From contig DASWJX010000231.1 in the NCBI GenBank assembly GCA_036396915.1, forward strand, positions 1 to 21,177: a stretch of DNA of 21,177 nucleotides. The letters are read 5' to 3'. Shown here one piece after another: positions 9,360 through 15,904 of this stretch (positions are counted from its first letter, which is position 1; each line of letters opens with the position of its first letter). The notes beneath the pieces are model-generated. The model ran no database searches. It had not been told where the DNA came from and saw only the letters and a list, made by a program, of their open reading frames with translations. This stretch comes from BM509 sp036396915 (GTDB lineage: Bacteria > Desulfobacterota > Desulfuromonadia > Desulfuromonadales > Geopsychrobacteraceae). The position numbers and the translations under genes were made by a program.

Positions 9360-10549
9360 GGGCGCTCCCCTGTTTGCCACAGACTGCGCAGTTTGCCGGG
9401 AAGGCGGTTGATCCTGGAGAAAATTTCAAGCGGACGTTCTATGGCCGTGCGGTGGAGAAAGAAGCAGCCGCCCAGCAGAAAAACTATATTTGGAAACCAC
9501 AGGGCCCCGGCGGTCGGCAGGTAGCCTTTGGCGGCAAGGGTCCTGGAGAGACTGAGCATGATGAAATAGGCCAGGGAGATGGCCAGCGCCAGGGCGAAGC
9601 CGGACCCCTTCCCCGAGCGGTTCGATTGCAGGCCGAGGGGGACGCCGACCAGGGCGAACACCAGCGGGGCGAACGATGTCACGATCCTTTTATACTGTTC
9701 CCCCTCCAGGCGATAACGCTGCTCCGGGTCTTCGGCTTCGCTGACCGCGGTTTTCAGTTCGGAGCTGGAGAGCTCTCCCTTGGACTTGTCCCGGTCCTGG
9801 CCCTGCTGCAGGTGCTGGCCCATATCGAGATTGATGTCGTACGTGGAAAAGGCGATGGTCTGATAGGTCGGTTCCTGTTGCTTGTTGACCGGCGGCTGGC
9901 GGTGGATGTTGCCTTGTTCGAGGCGCAGGGTCAGGGTGTAGTTCTCGGGGTCCGAGATGAAGCGGCCCTGTTCGGCAAAAATGGTCGCCGGAACATTCCC
10001 TTCCCGTTCATCCGAGATGAAAACGCCATGCATCAGACCTTTGCGGTCATCCATTCCGGCGGTATAAAGAACAATGCCGTCGAACTCGTCGGTGAAGATA
10101 CCTGCCTGAATGCCGATGTTGATCCGGTTGGAGGCGATATCGAATATCTTGCTGCGGAAGGCGGTTTTGCTCCGGGGGATGGTGACGGTGTTCAGGTACA
10201 GGTTACCCAGGGTGGACAGGATCGCCAGCAGCAGAACCGGTTTGATCAGCGTGTAGAGACTGATCCCCGAGGCCTTCAAGGCGACAAACTCACTGTCCGC
10301 GGAAAGGCGGCCGAAAGCCAGCAGGATGCCCAGCAGAAAGGAAAGGGGTACGGTTACGCTGAAAAAGCTCGGCAGCAGGTAGGTGAAGAGCTGCAGAATA
10401 TCGGGCAGGGGGACGCCCTTGTTGATGACAAGTTCCGTCAGTCGCGGAATGCGCCCCATCAGCAGCAGGAAGGTGAAGATCAGCAGGCTGAGCAGCGTCG
10501 GGACCAGAACTTCACGGGTAACATAGAGATTGATTCGCATCTTCGACAT
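9356..10549 (-). CDS. lptF: LPS export ABC transporter permease LptF
   Basis: Partner of LptG in the lipopolysaccharide exporter, inner membrane, 397 residues. MRINLYVTREVLVPTLLSLLIFTFLLLMGRI gives the first membrane segment. PSFFSVTVPLSFLLGILLAFGRLSADSEFVALKASGISLY is the coupling helix region shared with LptG (YjgP/YjgQ family). A periplasmic domain of about 170 residues is followed by VFALVGVPLGLQSNRSGKGSGFALALAIS and two more membrane segments. The frame is open up to 10648, but the likely promoter lies inside that stretch, so I start at ATG 10549. ATG 10540, with GAAG just before it, is also possible. The ribosome binding site is poor in both cases. It is transcribed away from rpsB. Confidence 0.92.
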   Translation of the reverse strand: MSKMRINLYVTREVLVPTLLSLLIFTFLLLMGRIPRLTELVINKGVPLPDILQLFTYLLPSFFSVTVPLSFLLGILLAFGRLSADSEFVALKASGISLYTLIKPVLLLAILSTLGNLYLNTVTIPRSKTAFRSKIFDIASNRINIGIQAGIFTDEFDGIVLYTAGMDDRKGLMHGVFISDEREGNVPATIFAEQGRFISDPENYTLTLRLEQGNIHRQPPVNKQQEPTYQTIAFSTYDINLDMGQHLQQGQDRDKSKGELSSSELKTAVSEAEDPEQRYRLEGEQYKRIVTSFAPLVFALVGVPLGLQSNRSGKGSGFALALAISLAYFIMLSLSRTLAAKGYLPTAGALWFPNIVFLLGGCFFLHRTAIERPLEIFSRINRLPGKLRSLWQTGERP

Positions 10550-10584
10550 AACTTCGCATGGTAGTCTACTGCCCGCGATCTGTA

Positions 10585-10613
10585 AATATAGGAAACGGCA
10601 CAAAAGGGAGCAA
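10585..10613 (-). promoter_or_regulatory. Candidate promoter of lptF-lptG
   Basis: On the minus strand TTGCTC (10613-10608, 3 of 6) and TATATT (10590-10585, 5 of 6) are 17 nt apart, with transcription predicted near 10578 and a leader of about 30 nt. It lies within the 264-nt region between the divergent lptF and rpsB genes. This supports the shorter start chosen for lptF. Confidence 0.45.
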
Positions 10614-10665
10614 ATCGCCGGAAAACAGGGTAGTCCGTGCAGCTGCATGCGGGGCCATTTTTCGC

Positions 10666-10694
10666 TTGCCTGAGTATGGGGTGCATGGTATAGA
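10666..10694 (+). promoter_or_regulatory. Candidate extended -10 promoter of rpsB-tsf-pyrH-frr
   Basis: TTGCCT (10666-10671) and TATAGA (10689-10694) are 17 nt apart, and TGG just before the -10 gives the extended TGN element. Predicted start near 10701 leaves about 113 nt of leader before rpsB, room for the hairpin at 10727-10765. Confidence 0.5.
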
Positions 10695-10726
10695 CACGCA
10701 GTTAATCATCTCACACGCGCCCCGAT

Positions 10727-10765
10727 CCAGGCAGGACGGTGCTTCGCCATGCGAAGACCTGCTGG
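10727..10765 (+). promoter_or_regulatory. rpsB leader hairpin
   Basis: CCAG (10727-10730) pairs with CTGG (10762-10765); CAGG (10732-10735) pairs with CCTG (10758-10761), with one bulged G. After an asymmetric internal loop, CTTCGC (10742-10747) pairs with GCGAAG (10751-10756) around the triloop CAT. It ends 48 nt before the rpsB ATG. In other bacteria the rpsB leader is the target of S2 autoregulation. Whether this structure serves that role is inferred. Confidence 0.55.
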
Positions 10766-10813
10766 AAGCGACGGGTGCGGCGGCCGCTAACCAAACGGAA
10801 CAGGAGTAAAAAA

Positions 10814-11620
10814 ATGGCCCAGATTTCAATGAAGCAACTGCTCGAAGCAGGGGTGCACTTCGGTCACCAGACCAAGCGCTGGAACCCCAAAATGAAGCCG
10901 TACATCTTCGGCGCCCGCAACGGTATCTACATCGTCGATCTGCAGAAGACGGTGCGTTACTTCAAGACCGCCTATGAATTTATCGAGGCGACGGTTGCCG
11001 CCGGAGAGAAAGTGCTGTTTGTCGGCACCAAGAAACAGGCTCAGGACGCCGTCCGTGAGGAGGCTCTGCGCGCCGATCAGTATTTTGTCAATAATCGCTG
11101 GCTGGGCGGCATGCTGACCAATTTCGCCACCATCAAGGCGAGCATCGATCGTCTCAAGAAGATCGAAGCGATGGCAACCGACGGCACCCTCGAACTGATG
11201 ACCAAGAAAGAGGGGCTCCAGCTTGAGCGGGAGCGGATCAAGCTGGAAAAAAACCTGGGCGGTATCAAGAATATGACCAAGCAGCCCGGCGCCATCTTCA
11301 TCATCGATCCGAAAAAAGAAGCCATTGCTGTCAAGGAAGCCCGCCGTCTGGGCATCCCCGTGGTTGCAGTGGTCGACACCAACTGCGATCCGGATGGCAT
11401 CGACTACATCATTCCCGGCAACGATGACGCCATCCGCGCCATCCGCCTGTTTGCTTCCAAGATGGCCGACGCCTGCACGGACGGCAACCAGAAGCGCAAG
11501 GCGACCAGGCAGTCCGCGGCCGAAGGCAAGGACGAGCCCGCGGCGGTTGCCGAAACTGCTGCGCCCAAGCCCGCCGCCGAACCGGCCGCGGTAAAAGCGG
11601 AAGCTGCCCCGGAAGCTTGA
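10814..11620 (+). CDS. rpsB: 30S ribosomal protein S2
   Basis: Component of the small ribosomal subunit, late-binding and needed for S1 attachment. 268 residues starting MAQISMKQLLEAGVHFGHQTKRWNPKMKPYIFG, the conserved N-terminus, with FVGTKKQAQDAVREEA, NNRWLGGMLTNFATI and PGAIFIIDPKKEAIAVKEARRLGIPVVAVVDTNCDP in order. The fold ends near residue 228. The last 40 residues are a low-complexity Ala/Pro/Lys/Glu tail, a common variable extension in S2 proteins. I chose ATG 10814 for its CAGGAG at 10801-10806; the open frame runs back to 10739 without family similarity. It opens the rpsB-tsf-pyrH-frr gene set. Confidence 0.99.
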   Translation: MAQISMKQLLEAGVHFGHQTKRWNPKMKPYIFGARNGIYIVDLQKTVRYFKTAYEFIEATVAAGEKVLFVGTKKQAQDAVREEALRADQYFVNNRWLGGMLTNFATIKASIDRLKKIEAMATDGTLELMTKKEGLQLERERIKLEKNLGGIKNMTKQPGAIFIIDPKKEAIAVKEARRLGIPVVAVVDTNCDPDGIDYIIPGNDDAIRAIRLFASKMADACTDGNQKRKATRQSAAEGKDEPAAVAETAAPKPAAEPAAVKAEAAPEA

Positions 11621-11663
11621 TAAACGCTTCCGCCGCACCGCTGAAATTTTTATAGTATGGCCG

Positions 11664-11687
11664 ACGGCCGGGCTTCGGTCCGGCCGT
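11664..11687 (+). terminator. UUCG-capped stem in the rpsB-tsf gap (attenuator-like)
   Basis: A 10-bp stem (11664-11673 with 11678-11687, one G-T wobble) closes on the very stable C(TTCG)G tetraloop, 43 nt past the rpsB stop. The tail TTAGTTTGAC is only modestly T-rich, so partial rather than full termination, or a processing/stability role, is more likely. tsf has no clear promoter of its own after it. Confidence 0.65.
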
Positions 11688-11755
11688 TAGTTTGACAACC
11701 GAACGAAAAGAGAACGGCCCCGCAAGGGTCTGTTGACATGACGAAGGAGAATATC

Positions 11756-12664
11756 GTGAGTATTACAGCATCTATGGTAGCGGAACTGCGCAAAAAAACC
11801 GGCGCGGGCATGATGGATTGTAAAAAAGCCCTGACCGAAACCGGCGGCGATATCGAGGAGGCGGTCGATTTTCTGCGTAAGAAAGGGTTGTCCGCCGCAG
11901 CCAAGAAATCCGGCCGCGTGGCTGCCGAAGGCGCCGTCGTCGCCTGTGCGGAAGGCGCTGTCGGTGCAATGGTTGAAGTCAATGCCGAAACCGACTTTGT
12001 CGCCAAAAACGAGGCGTTCACTTCGTTTGCTTCCGGCGTGGCCAATGTGGTTCTGGCCAACCCCGTCGCTGATGTCGAAACACTCAAGGCCCTGCCTTTT
12101 CCCGGCACCGAGCGGACCGTCGCCGAGGAGTTGACCCATCAGATTGCCACCATCGGCGAAAACATGGACCTCCGCCGTCTGGAGCGTTTCGACGCCGGAC
12201 AGGGTGTCGTTGCTTCTTATGTGCACGGCGCCGGCAAAATAGGTGTTCTCGTCGAGTTGAAGACAGCACAGGTCGATGAGCGGGTGGTCGCTCTGGGCAG
12301 GCAGATTGCCATGCATGTCGCGGCTGCCGGCCCCCAGTATCTCCGCCGCGAAGAGGTTCCCGAAGCGGTGGTTGAAAAAGAGAAGGAGATCATGCGGGTC
12401 AAGGCGCTGGAGAGCGGCAAACCCGAGAATATTGTCGACAAGATCATCCTCGGTCAGATCAACAAATTTTTCGGAGAAGTCTGTCTGCTCGAGCAGGCCT
12501 ATGTCATCGATCCCGACCTGAAGGTCGGCAAGATTGTCGAGACGCTGGCCAAGGAACTGGGAACCGAAATCGTTCTGTCCCGCTTCAGCCGCTATCAGCT
12601 CGGTGAAGGTATCGAGAAAAAAGAAGACGACTTTGCGGCTGAAGTTGCTGCAATGAGCAAGTAA
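11756..12664 (+). CDS. tsf: Translation elongation factor EF-Ts
   Basis: Guanine nucleotide exchange factor that recharges EF-Tu from GDP to GTP; cytosolic. 302 residues. The N-terminal UBA-like domain holds TGAGMMDCKKALTETGGDIEEA, followed by the EF-Tu contact motif ETDFVAKNEAF and a two-part core with a full dimerisation region. The C-terminal part has DKIILGQINKFFGEVCLLEQAYV. I chose GTG at 11756 because AGGAG sits at 11745-11749, giving MSITASMVAELRKKTGAG. The ATG at 11738 lies upstream of that ribosome binding site. The length is slightly above that of the E. coli protein. It is the second gene of the rpsB operon, about 135 nt after rpsB with an attenuator-like stem between. Confidence 0.98.
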   Translation: MSITASMVAELRKKTGAGMMDCKKALTETGGDIEEAVDFLRKKGLSAAAKKSGRVAAEGAVVACAEGAVGAMVEVNAETDFVAKNEAFTSFASGVANVVLANPVADVETLKALPFPGTERTVAEELTHQIATIGENMDLRRLERFDAGQGVVASYVHGAGKIGVLVELKTAQVDERVVALGRQIAMHVAAAGPQYLRREEVPEAVVEKEKEIMRVKALESGKPENIVDKIILGQINKFFGEVCLLEQAYVIDPDLKVGKIVETLAKELGTEIVLSRFSRYQLGEGIEKKEDDFAAEVAAMSK

Positions 12665-12688
12665 CCATCACCTCCGATAGGAGTCGGC

Positions 12689-13423
12689 GTGGCTGATATC
12701 AGATATCGACGTATTCTGCTTAAACTGAGCGGCGAGGCACTGGCCGGTGATCAGGGCTACGGGATCGCCCCCGATGTTATCAATGGCATTGCCGCCGAAA
12801 TCAAGGAAGTTGTCGGCCTCGGGGTGGAGGTCGCCCTGGTGATCGGTGGTGGAAATATTTTCCGGGGTCTGGCTGCTTCCTCCAAGGGGATGGACCGGGC
12901 CAGCGCCGATTATATGGGGATGCTGGCGACGGTCATGAACAGCCTGGCGATGCAGGATGCCCTGGAGAAGCTGGATGTCGACACTAGGGTGCAATCCGCC
13001 ATCGACATGCAGCAGGTTGCCGAGCCGTACATCCGGCGCCGCGCGGTTCGCCACCTGGAAAAGGGGCGCGTTGTGATCTTCAGCGCCGGAACCGGCAACC
13101 CTTATTTCACCACTGATACGGCGGCCAGTCTGCGCGCCATGGAAATCGGCGCGGAGGTTATCCTCAAGGCGACCAAGGTTGACGGTATCTACACGGCCGA
13201 CCCGGCAAAGGATGCCGGCGCGACCAAGCTGGATTCCCTGACCTATCTTGAGGTCCTGCAGAAAGGGCTGGAGGTGATGGACGCCACGGCAACCTCGCTC
13301 TGTATGGATAATAATCTGCCGATGATTATTTTTGACTTGACCCGGACCGGAAATATAAAGAAAGTTGTCGAGGGTGCGCAGATCGGCACCATCGTCAAGA
13401 AAGGGGATGAGCATGTTGGATGA
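12689..13423 (+). CDS. pyrH: UMP kinase
   Basis: Phosphorylates UMP to UDP with ATP, the committed step to UTP/CTP and a regulated hexameric enzyme of the amino-acid-kinase fold. 244 residues. Landmarks: RRILLKLSGEALAG (7-20), VIGGGNIFRG (51-60), DRASADYMGMLATVMNSLAM (69-88), FSAGTGNPYFTTDTAASLRA (around 130-150) and KVDGIYTADP. The start is GTG at 12689, with AGGAG at 12679-12683. That ribosome binding site forms the 3' half of a tiny stem (CTCC-GATA-GGAG). It starts 24 nt after tsf and overlaps frr by 11 nt, so the three are very likely cotranscribed and the last two translationally coupled. Confidence 0.99.
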   Translation: MADIRYRRILLKLSGEALAGDQGYGIAPDVINGIAAEIKEVVGLGVEVALVIGGGNIFRGLAASSKGMDRASADYMGMLATVMNSLAMQDALEKLDVDTRVQSAIDMQQVAEPYIRRRAVRHLEKGRVVIFSAGTGNPYFTTDTAASLRAMEIGAEVILKATKVDGIYTADPAKDAGATKLDSLTYLEVLQKGLEVMDATATSLCMDNNLPMIIFDLTRTGNIKKVVEGAQIGTIVKKGDEHVG

Positions 13424-13970
13424 TGTCCTGCGCGAAGCTCGCGCCGGTATGGATAAGGCGATCAAGGCGTTAAGGCGTGATATGGCCAAGGTTCGTACCG
13501 GACGGGCATCGGTCTCTCTGCTCGATGATGTCCGGGTCGATTACTACGGGACGCCGACCCCGCTCAGCCAGGTGGCAACCCTGTCGGTTCCCGAACCGCG
13601 CATGATCACGGTTCAGCCCTGGGAAAAAAACCTGATTCCCGATATCGAAAAAGCGATTTACAAGGCGGATCTGGGTTTGAACCCGTCCTCCGACGGCCTG
13701 CTGATACGCTTGCCGATTCCGGCCTTGACGGAAGAACGTCGTAAGGAGATGGCCAAGCTGGTTCGGCGGATGGGGGAAGAGGCCAAGGTGTCGATCCGCA
13801 CTGCGCGCCGGGATGCCAACGAAGCCTTGAAAATGCTGGAAAAAGAAAAAGAAATTACCGCGGATGAGCAGAAGTCCGCTGAGAAGGACGTCCAGAAGCT
13901 GACGGACGAATTTGTCCAGACTGTTGATGAGGTCGTCAAGACCAAGGAGCAGGAGCTCATGGAGATTTAA
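13413..13970 (+). CDS. frr: Ribosome recycling factor
   Basis: Works with EF-G to split the post-termination ribosome; cytosolic. 185 residues, exactly the usual length. The N-terminal helix includes KAIKALRRDMAKVRTGRAS, then LLDDVRVDYYGTPTPLSQVA and ITVQPWEKNLIPDIEKAI, with the C-terminal helices ending EQELMEI. I chose ATG 13413 (MLDDVLREARAG) because AAGGGG at 13401-13406 gives a 6-nt spacing; the ATG at 13407 abuts that site. It lies in a different frame from pyrH and overlaps its end. It is followed after 41 nt by a ferredoxin gene. Confidence 0.99.
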   Translation: MLDDVLREARAGMDKAIKALRRDMAKVRTGRASVSLLDDVRVDYYGTPTPLSQVATLSVPEPRMITVQPWEKNLIPDIEKAIYKADLGLNPSSDGLLIRLPIPALTEERRKEMAKLVRRMGEEAKVSIRTARRDANEALKMLEKEKEITADEQKSAEKDVQKLTDEFVQTVDEVVKTKEQELMEI

Positions 13971-14011
13971 CTCCGGCAATCCTGTCAAAACCAAACAACA
14001 AGGAGAAAAAA

Positions 14012-14176
14012 ATGGCTCTCAAGATTACCGAAGAATGCATCGGCTGTGGTACCTGTGTTGATACTTGCCCCCTGGGTGCTATCGTGGAGTCCGGTGACAT
14101 CTACAGCATTACTGATGAGTGCACCGAATGCCGCGCCTGTGTCGACAGCTGCCCGGTTGATGCAATCGTCGACTGA
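14012..14176 (+). CDS. Small 2[4Fe-4S] ferredoxin
   Basis: Low-potential electron carrier of the clostridial type, cytosolic, 54 residues. Two complete cluster motifs CxxCxxCxxxCP are visible: Cys9, 12, 15, 19 and Cys37, 40, 43, 47. They lie in two similar halves (ECIGCGTCVDTCPLGAI and ECTECRACVDSCPVDAI), the familiar internal duplication. All eight ligands are present, and no extra domain is attached. ATG 14012 has AAGGAG at 14000-14005. It follows frr by 41 nt and is closed by a strong terminator, so it is probably the last gene of the rpsB operon or carried by its read-through. Its redox partner cannot be told from the neighbourhood. Confidence 0.96.
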   Translation: MALKITEECIGCGTCVDTCPLGAIVESGDIYSITDECTECRACVDSCPVDAIVD

Positions 14177-14194
14177 TAGCAACACTTGTCCTTG

Positions 14195-14233
14195 AAAAAG
14201 AAAGGGGCACCCTGGCGGTGCCCCTTTCTTTTT
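14195..14233 (+). terminator. Strong rho-independent terminator after the ferredoxin gene
   Basis: Seventeen base pairs (14195-14211 with 14217-14233; core GGGGCACC/GGTGCCCC with A/T-rich base) around the loop CTGGC, with the run of T closing the stem and continuing to 14234. It starts 18 nt past the ferredoxin stop and separates the translation-gene unit from uppS. Confidence 0.93.
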
Positions 14234-14248
14234 TGCTCTGTTCCCCGC

Positions 14249-14277
14249 TTGCTGAAGCCTGGTCAAAATGTTATTTT
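14249..14277 (+). promoter_or_regulatory. Candidate promoter of uppS-cdsA-dxr-rseP-tsaB
   Basis: TTGCTG (14249-14254) and TATTTT (14272-14277) are separated by 17 nt, with TGT before the -10 giving an extended element. It lies directly after the terminator and 44 nt before the uppS start, which fits a new transcription unit. Confidence 0.45.
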
Positions 14278-14320
14278 ACTTTTTTTCCTGTATCAGCTGC
14301 CGAACCACGGATCATTCTGT

Positions 14321-15094
14321 ATGATGACATCGGATCAGAAACTGTCGCTTCAGCTCAGACATCTTGCCATCATCATGGACGGCAACGGACGCTGGGCGCA
14401 GCAGAGAGGTCTGCCGCGACTGGCGGGGCACCAGCAGGGCGCCGAGGCCGTCATCCGGACTGTCGATGAATGCTCGCGCCTCGGCATCCGCTTCCTGACC
14501 CTGTTTGCCTTCAGTTCCGAAAACTGGGGCCGGCCGGAACAGGAAGTCTCGACCCTGATGGCCCTGCTGCTCAGATTCCTTGACTCGCAACGTCAGAAGA
14601 TGCTTGAGAACGGCGTCAGGCTGCGGGTCATCGGCGACCGCGACCGGCTGTCCCCCGAAGTGCAGCAGGCCTTGCAAAAAGCCGAAAAAGAGACGGAAAA
14701 AGGGCAACGGCTGACCCTGACCCTGGCTCTTTCCTACGGCGGCCGCAATGAGATTGTGCGTGCCGTGCGCCGCCTTGCCGCCGAGGTCGCTGCCGGGCGC
14801 TTGAGCCCCGAAGATATCGACGGCTCGATGCTGGAAGCCAGCCTAGATACCCACGGTCTGCCGGCTCCCGATTTACTCATCCGGACCAGCGGCGAGATGC
14901 GGATCAGCAATTTTCTTCTCTGGCAACTGGCCTATTCCGAACTGTATTTTACCGATACGCTCTGGCCCGATTTCGACAGCACCGTGTTGCAACGTGCGCT
15001 GAACGTTTTTCAGATGCGACAGCGCCGCTTTGGTCTGACCGAGGAGCAGTTGCGCAGCATGAAAGCAAGCAGTTTAAAGGAGACGGCCGATTAA
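14321..15094 (+). CDS. uppS: Undecaprenyl diphosphate synthase (cis-prenyltransferase)
   Basis: Adds isoprene units from isopentenyl diphosphate to farnesyl diphosphate, making the C55 lipid carrier of peptidoglycan and O-antigen synthesis; membrane-associated in the cytosol. 257 residues. Catalytic Asp20 lies in IIMDGNGRW (17-25); FAFSSENWGRP is at 62-72; the diphosphate-binding RTSGEMRISNFLLWQ is at 188-202; and ELYFTDTLWPDF is at 207-218. Most relatives read RTGGE, so RTSGE is a mild variant. Two adjacent ATGs (14321, 14324) are possible and neither has a clear ribosome binding site. Its TAA overlaps the proposed ATT start of cdsA. Confidence 0.97.
   Translation: MMTSDQKLSLQLRHLAIIMDGNGRWAQQRGLPRLAGHQQGAEAVIRTVDECSRLGIRFLTLFAFSSENWGRPEQEVSTLMALLLRFLDSQRQKMLENGVRLRVIGDRDRLSPEVQQALQKAEKETEKGQRLTLTLALSYGGRNEIVRAVRRLAAEVAAGRLSPEDIDGSMLEASLDTHGLPAPDLLIRTSGEMRISNFLLWQLAYSELYFTDTLWPDFDSTVLQRALNVFQMRQRRFGLTEEQLRSMKASSLKETAD
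15078..15082 (+). promoter_or_regulatory. Ribosome binding site that decides the cdsA start
   Basis: AGGAG (part of AAAGGAGA, 15076-15083), inside the end of uppS, ends 7 nt before the ATT at 15090. No ATG, GTG or TTG in the cdsA frame lies at a proper distance. The in-frame TAA at 15075-15077 rules out a start further upstream. Confidence 0.75.
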
Positions 15095-15896
15095 ACAGCG
15101 TATCTTAACAGCTCTGCTTGCGCTGCCGATCCTGATTCTGTTCATTCTCTACGCCGGAGCCGTGCTGTTTTCCGTTCTGGTGACCCTGATTCTTTTTTTG
15201 GCCCTGCTGGAATTCAATCGCATGGGGCTTGGCGAACAGCGGCGGAGCGATCAATGGCTTTCCGCCTTTTGCGGCGCCGGACTGATATTTTCACTTCATC
15301 AACAACGCTTCGATCTTTTTCTCCTGCTGCTCACTGTCGCCCTGCTGCTGATTTCCCTGAAAAGCCTGTTTTCCCTGCCGAAGCCCGATCTGAACCAGAT
15401 CATTCCGCAACTGGGCTGGCTTGGTCTGGGGCTTCTCTATCTGCCGCTGCTGCTGGGTCACCTGGTGCTGCTGCGGCAGTTGTCCGACGGGACCGCATGG
15501 GTTTTTATGACCCTGCTGGCGGTGATGACCTGCGACAGCTTTGCTCTGTTTTTCGGGATGAAGTTCGGCAAACGCAAACTTTATCCGGCGGTCAGTCCGA
15601 ACAAAAGTATCGAAGGCGGCCTCGGCGGCCTGGTCGGGGCGGTTGTCGCGGTGGTGCTGATGAAGCTGACCTTTCTGCCGCAGATCGGCTACCTCGAAGC
15701 GATGGTTCTCGGTCTGCTGCTCGGCTGTGCCGGTCAGATCGGTGATCTGTTCGAATCGCTGCTCAAGCGCGGCTGCGGCGTCAAGGATTCGGGCATGCTG
15801 ATTCCCGGGCATGGCGGTCTGCTCGATCGTCTCGACAGTTTGCTGTTTGCCTTTCCCCTGTCCTACTATGCCGCCAGATACTGGTTCGGAAGTTGA
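15090..15896 (+). CDS. cdsA: Phosphatidate cytidylyltransferase (CDP-diglyceride synthase), probable ATT start
   Basis: Makes CDP-diacylglycerol from CTP and phosphatidate, the precursor of all membrane phospholipids; multi-pass inner-membrane enzyme. 268 residues from the proposed start. The C-terminal family signature is clear: SLLKRGCGVKDSG then GHGGLLDRLDS near residues 215-250, preceded by CDSFALFFGMKFGKRKLYPAVSPNKSIEGGLGG. The N-terminus read from ATT (KQRILTALLALPILILFILY) matches the usual CdsA opening. The first conventional codon in frame, GTG 15162, would delete the first membrane helix. Overlap with the uppS stop (ATTAA) suggests coupling. If ATT is not used, the functional start is unresolved; the gene identity is not in doubt. 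Confidence 0.93.
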   Translation: MKQRILTALLALPILILFILYAGAVLFSVLVTLILFLALLEFNRMGLGEQRRSDQWLSAFCGAGLIFSLHQQRFDLFLLLLTVALLLISLKSLFSLPKPDLNQIIPQLGWLGLGLLYLPLLLGHLVLLRQLSDGTAWVFMTLLAVMTCDSFALFFGMKFGKRKLYPAVSPNKSIEGGLGGLVGAVVAVVLMKLTFLPQIGYLEAMVLGLLLGCAGQIGDLFESLLKRGCGVKDSGMLIPGHGGLLDRLDSLLFAFPLSYYAARYWFGS

Positions 15897-15904
15897 GCCC
15901 GGCA

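Noticed and set aside
11501..11617. Ala/Pro/Lys-rich C-terminal tail of S2 as a possible fusion or frameshift
   Set aside because: The frame is continuous and variable low-complexity tails are common in bacterial S2 proteins.
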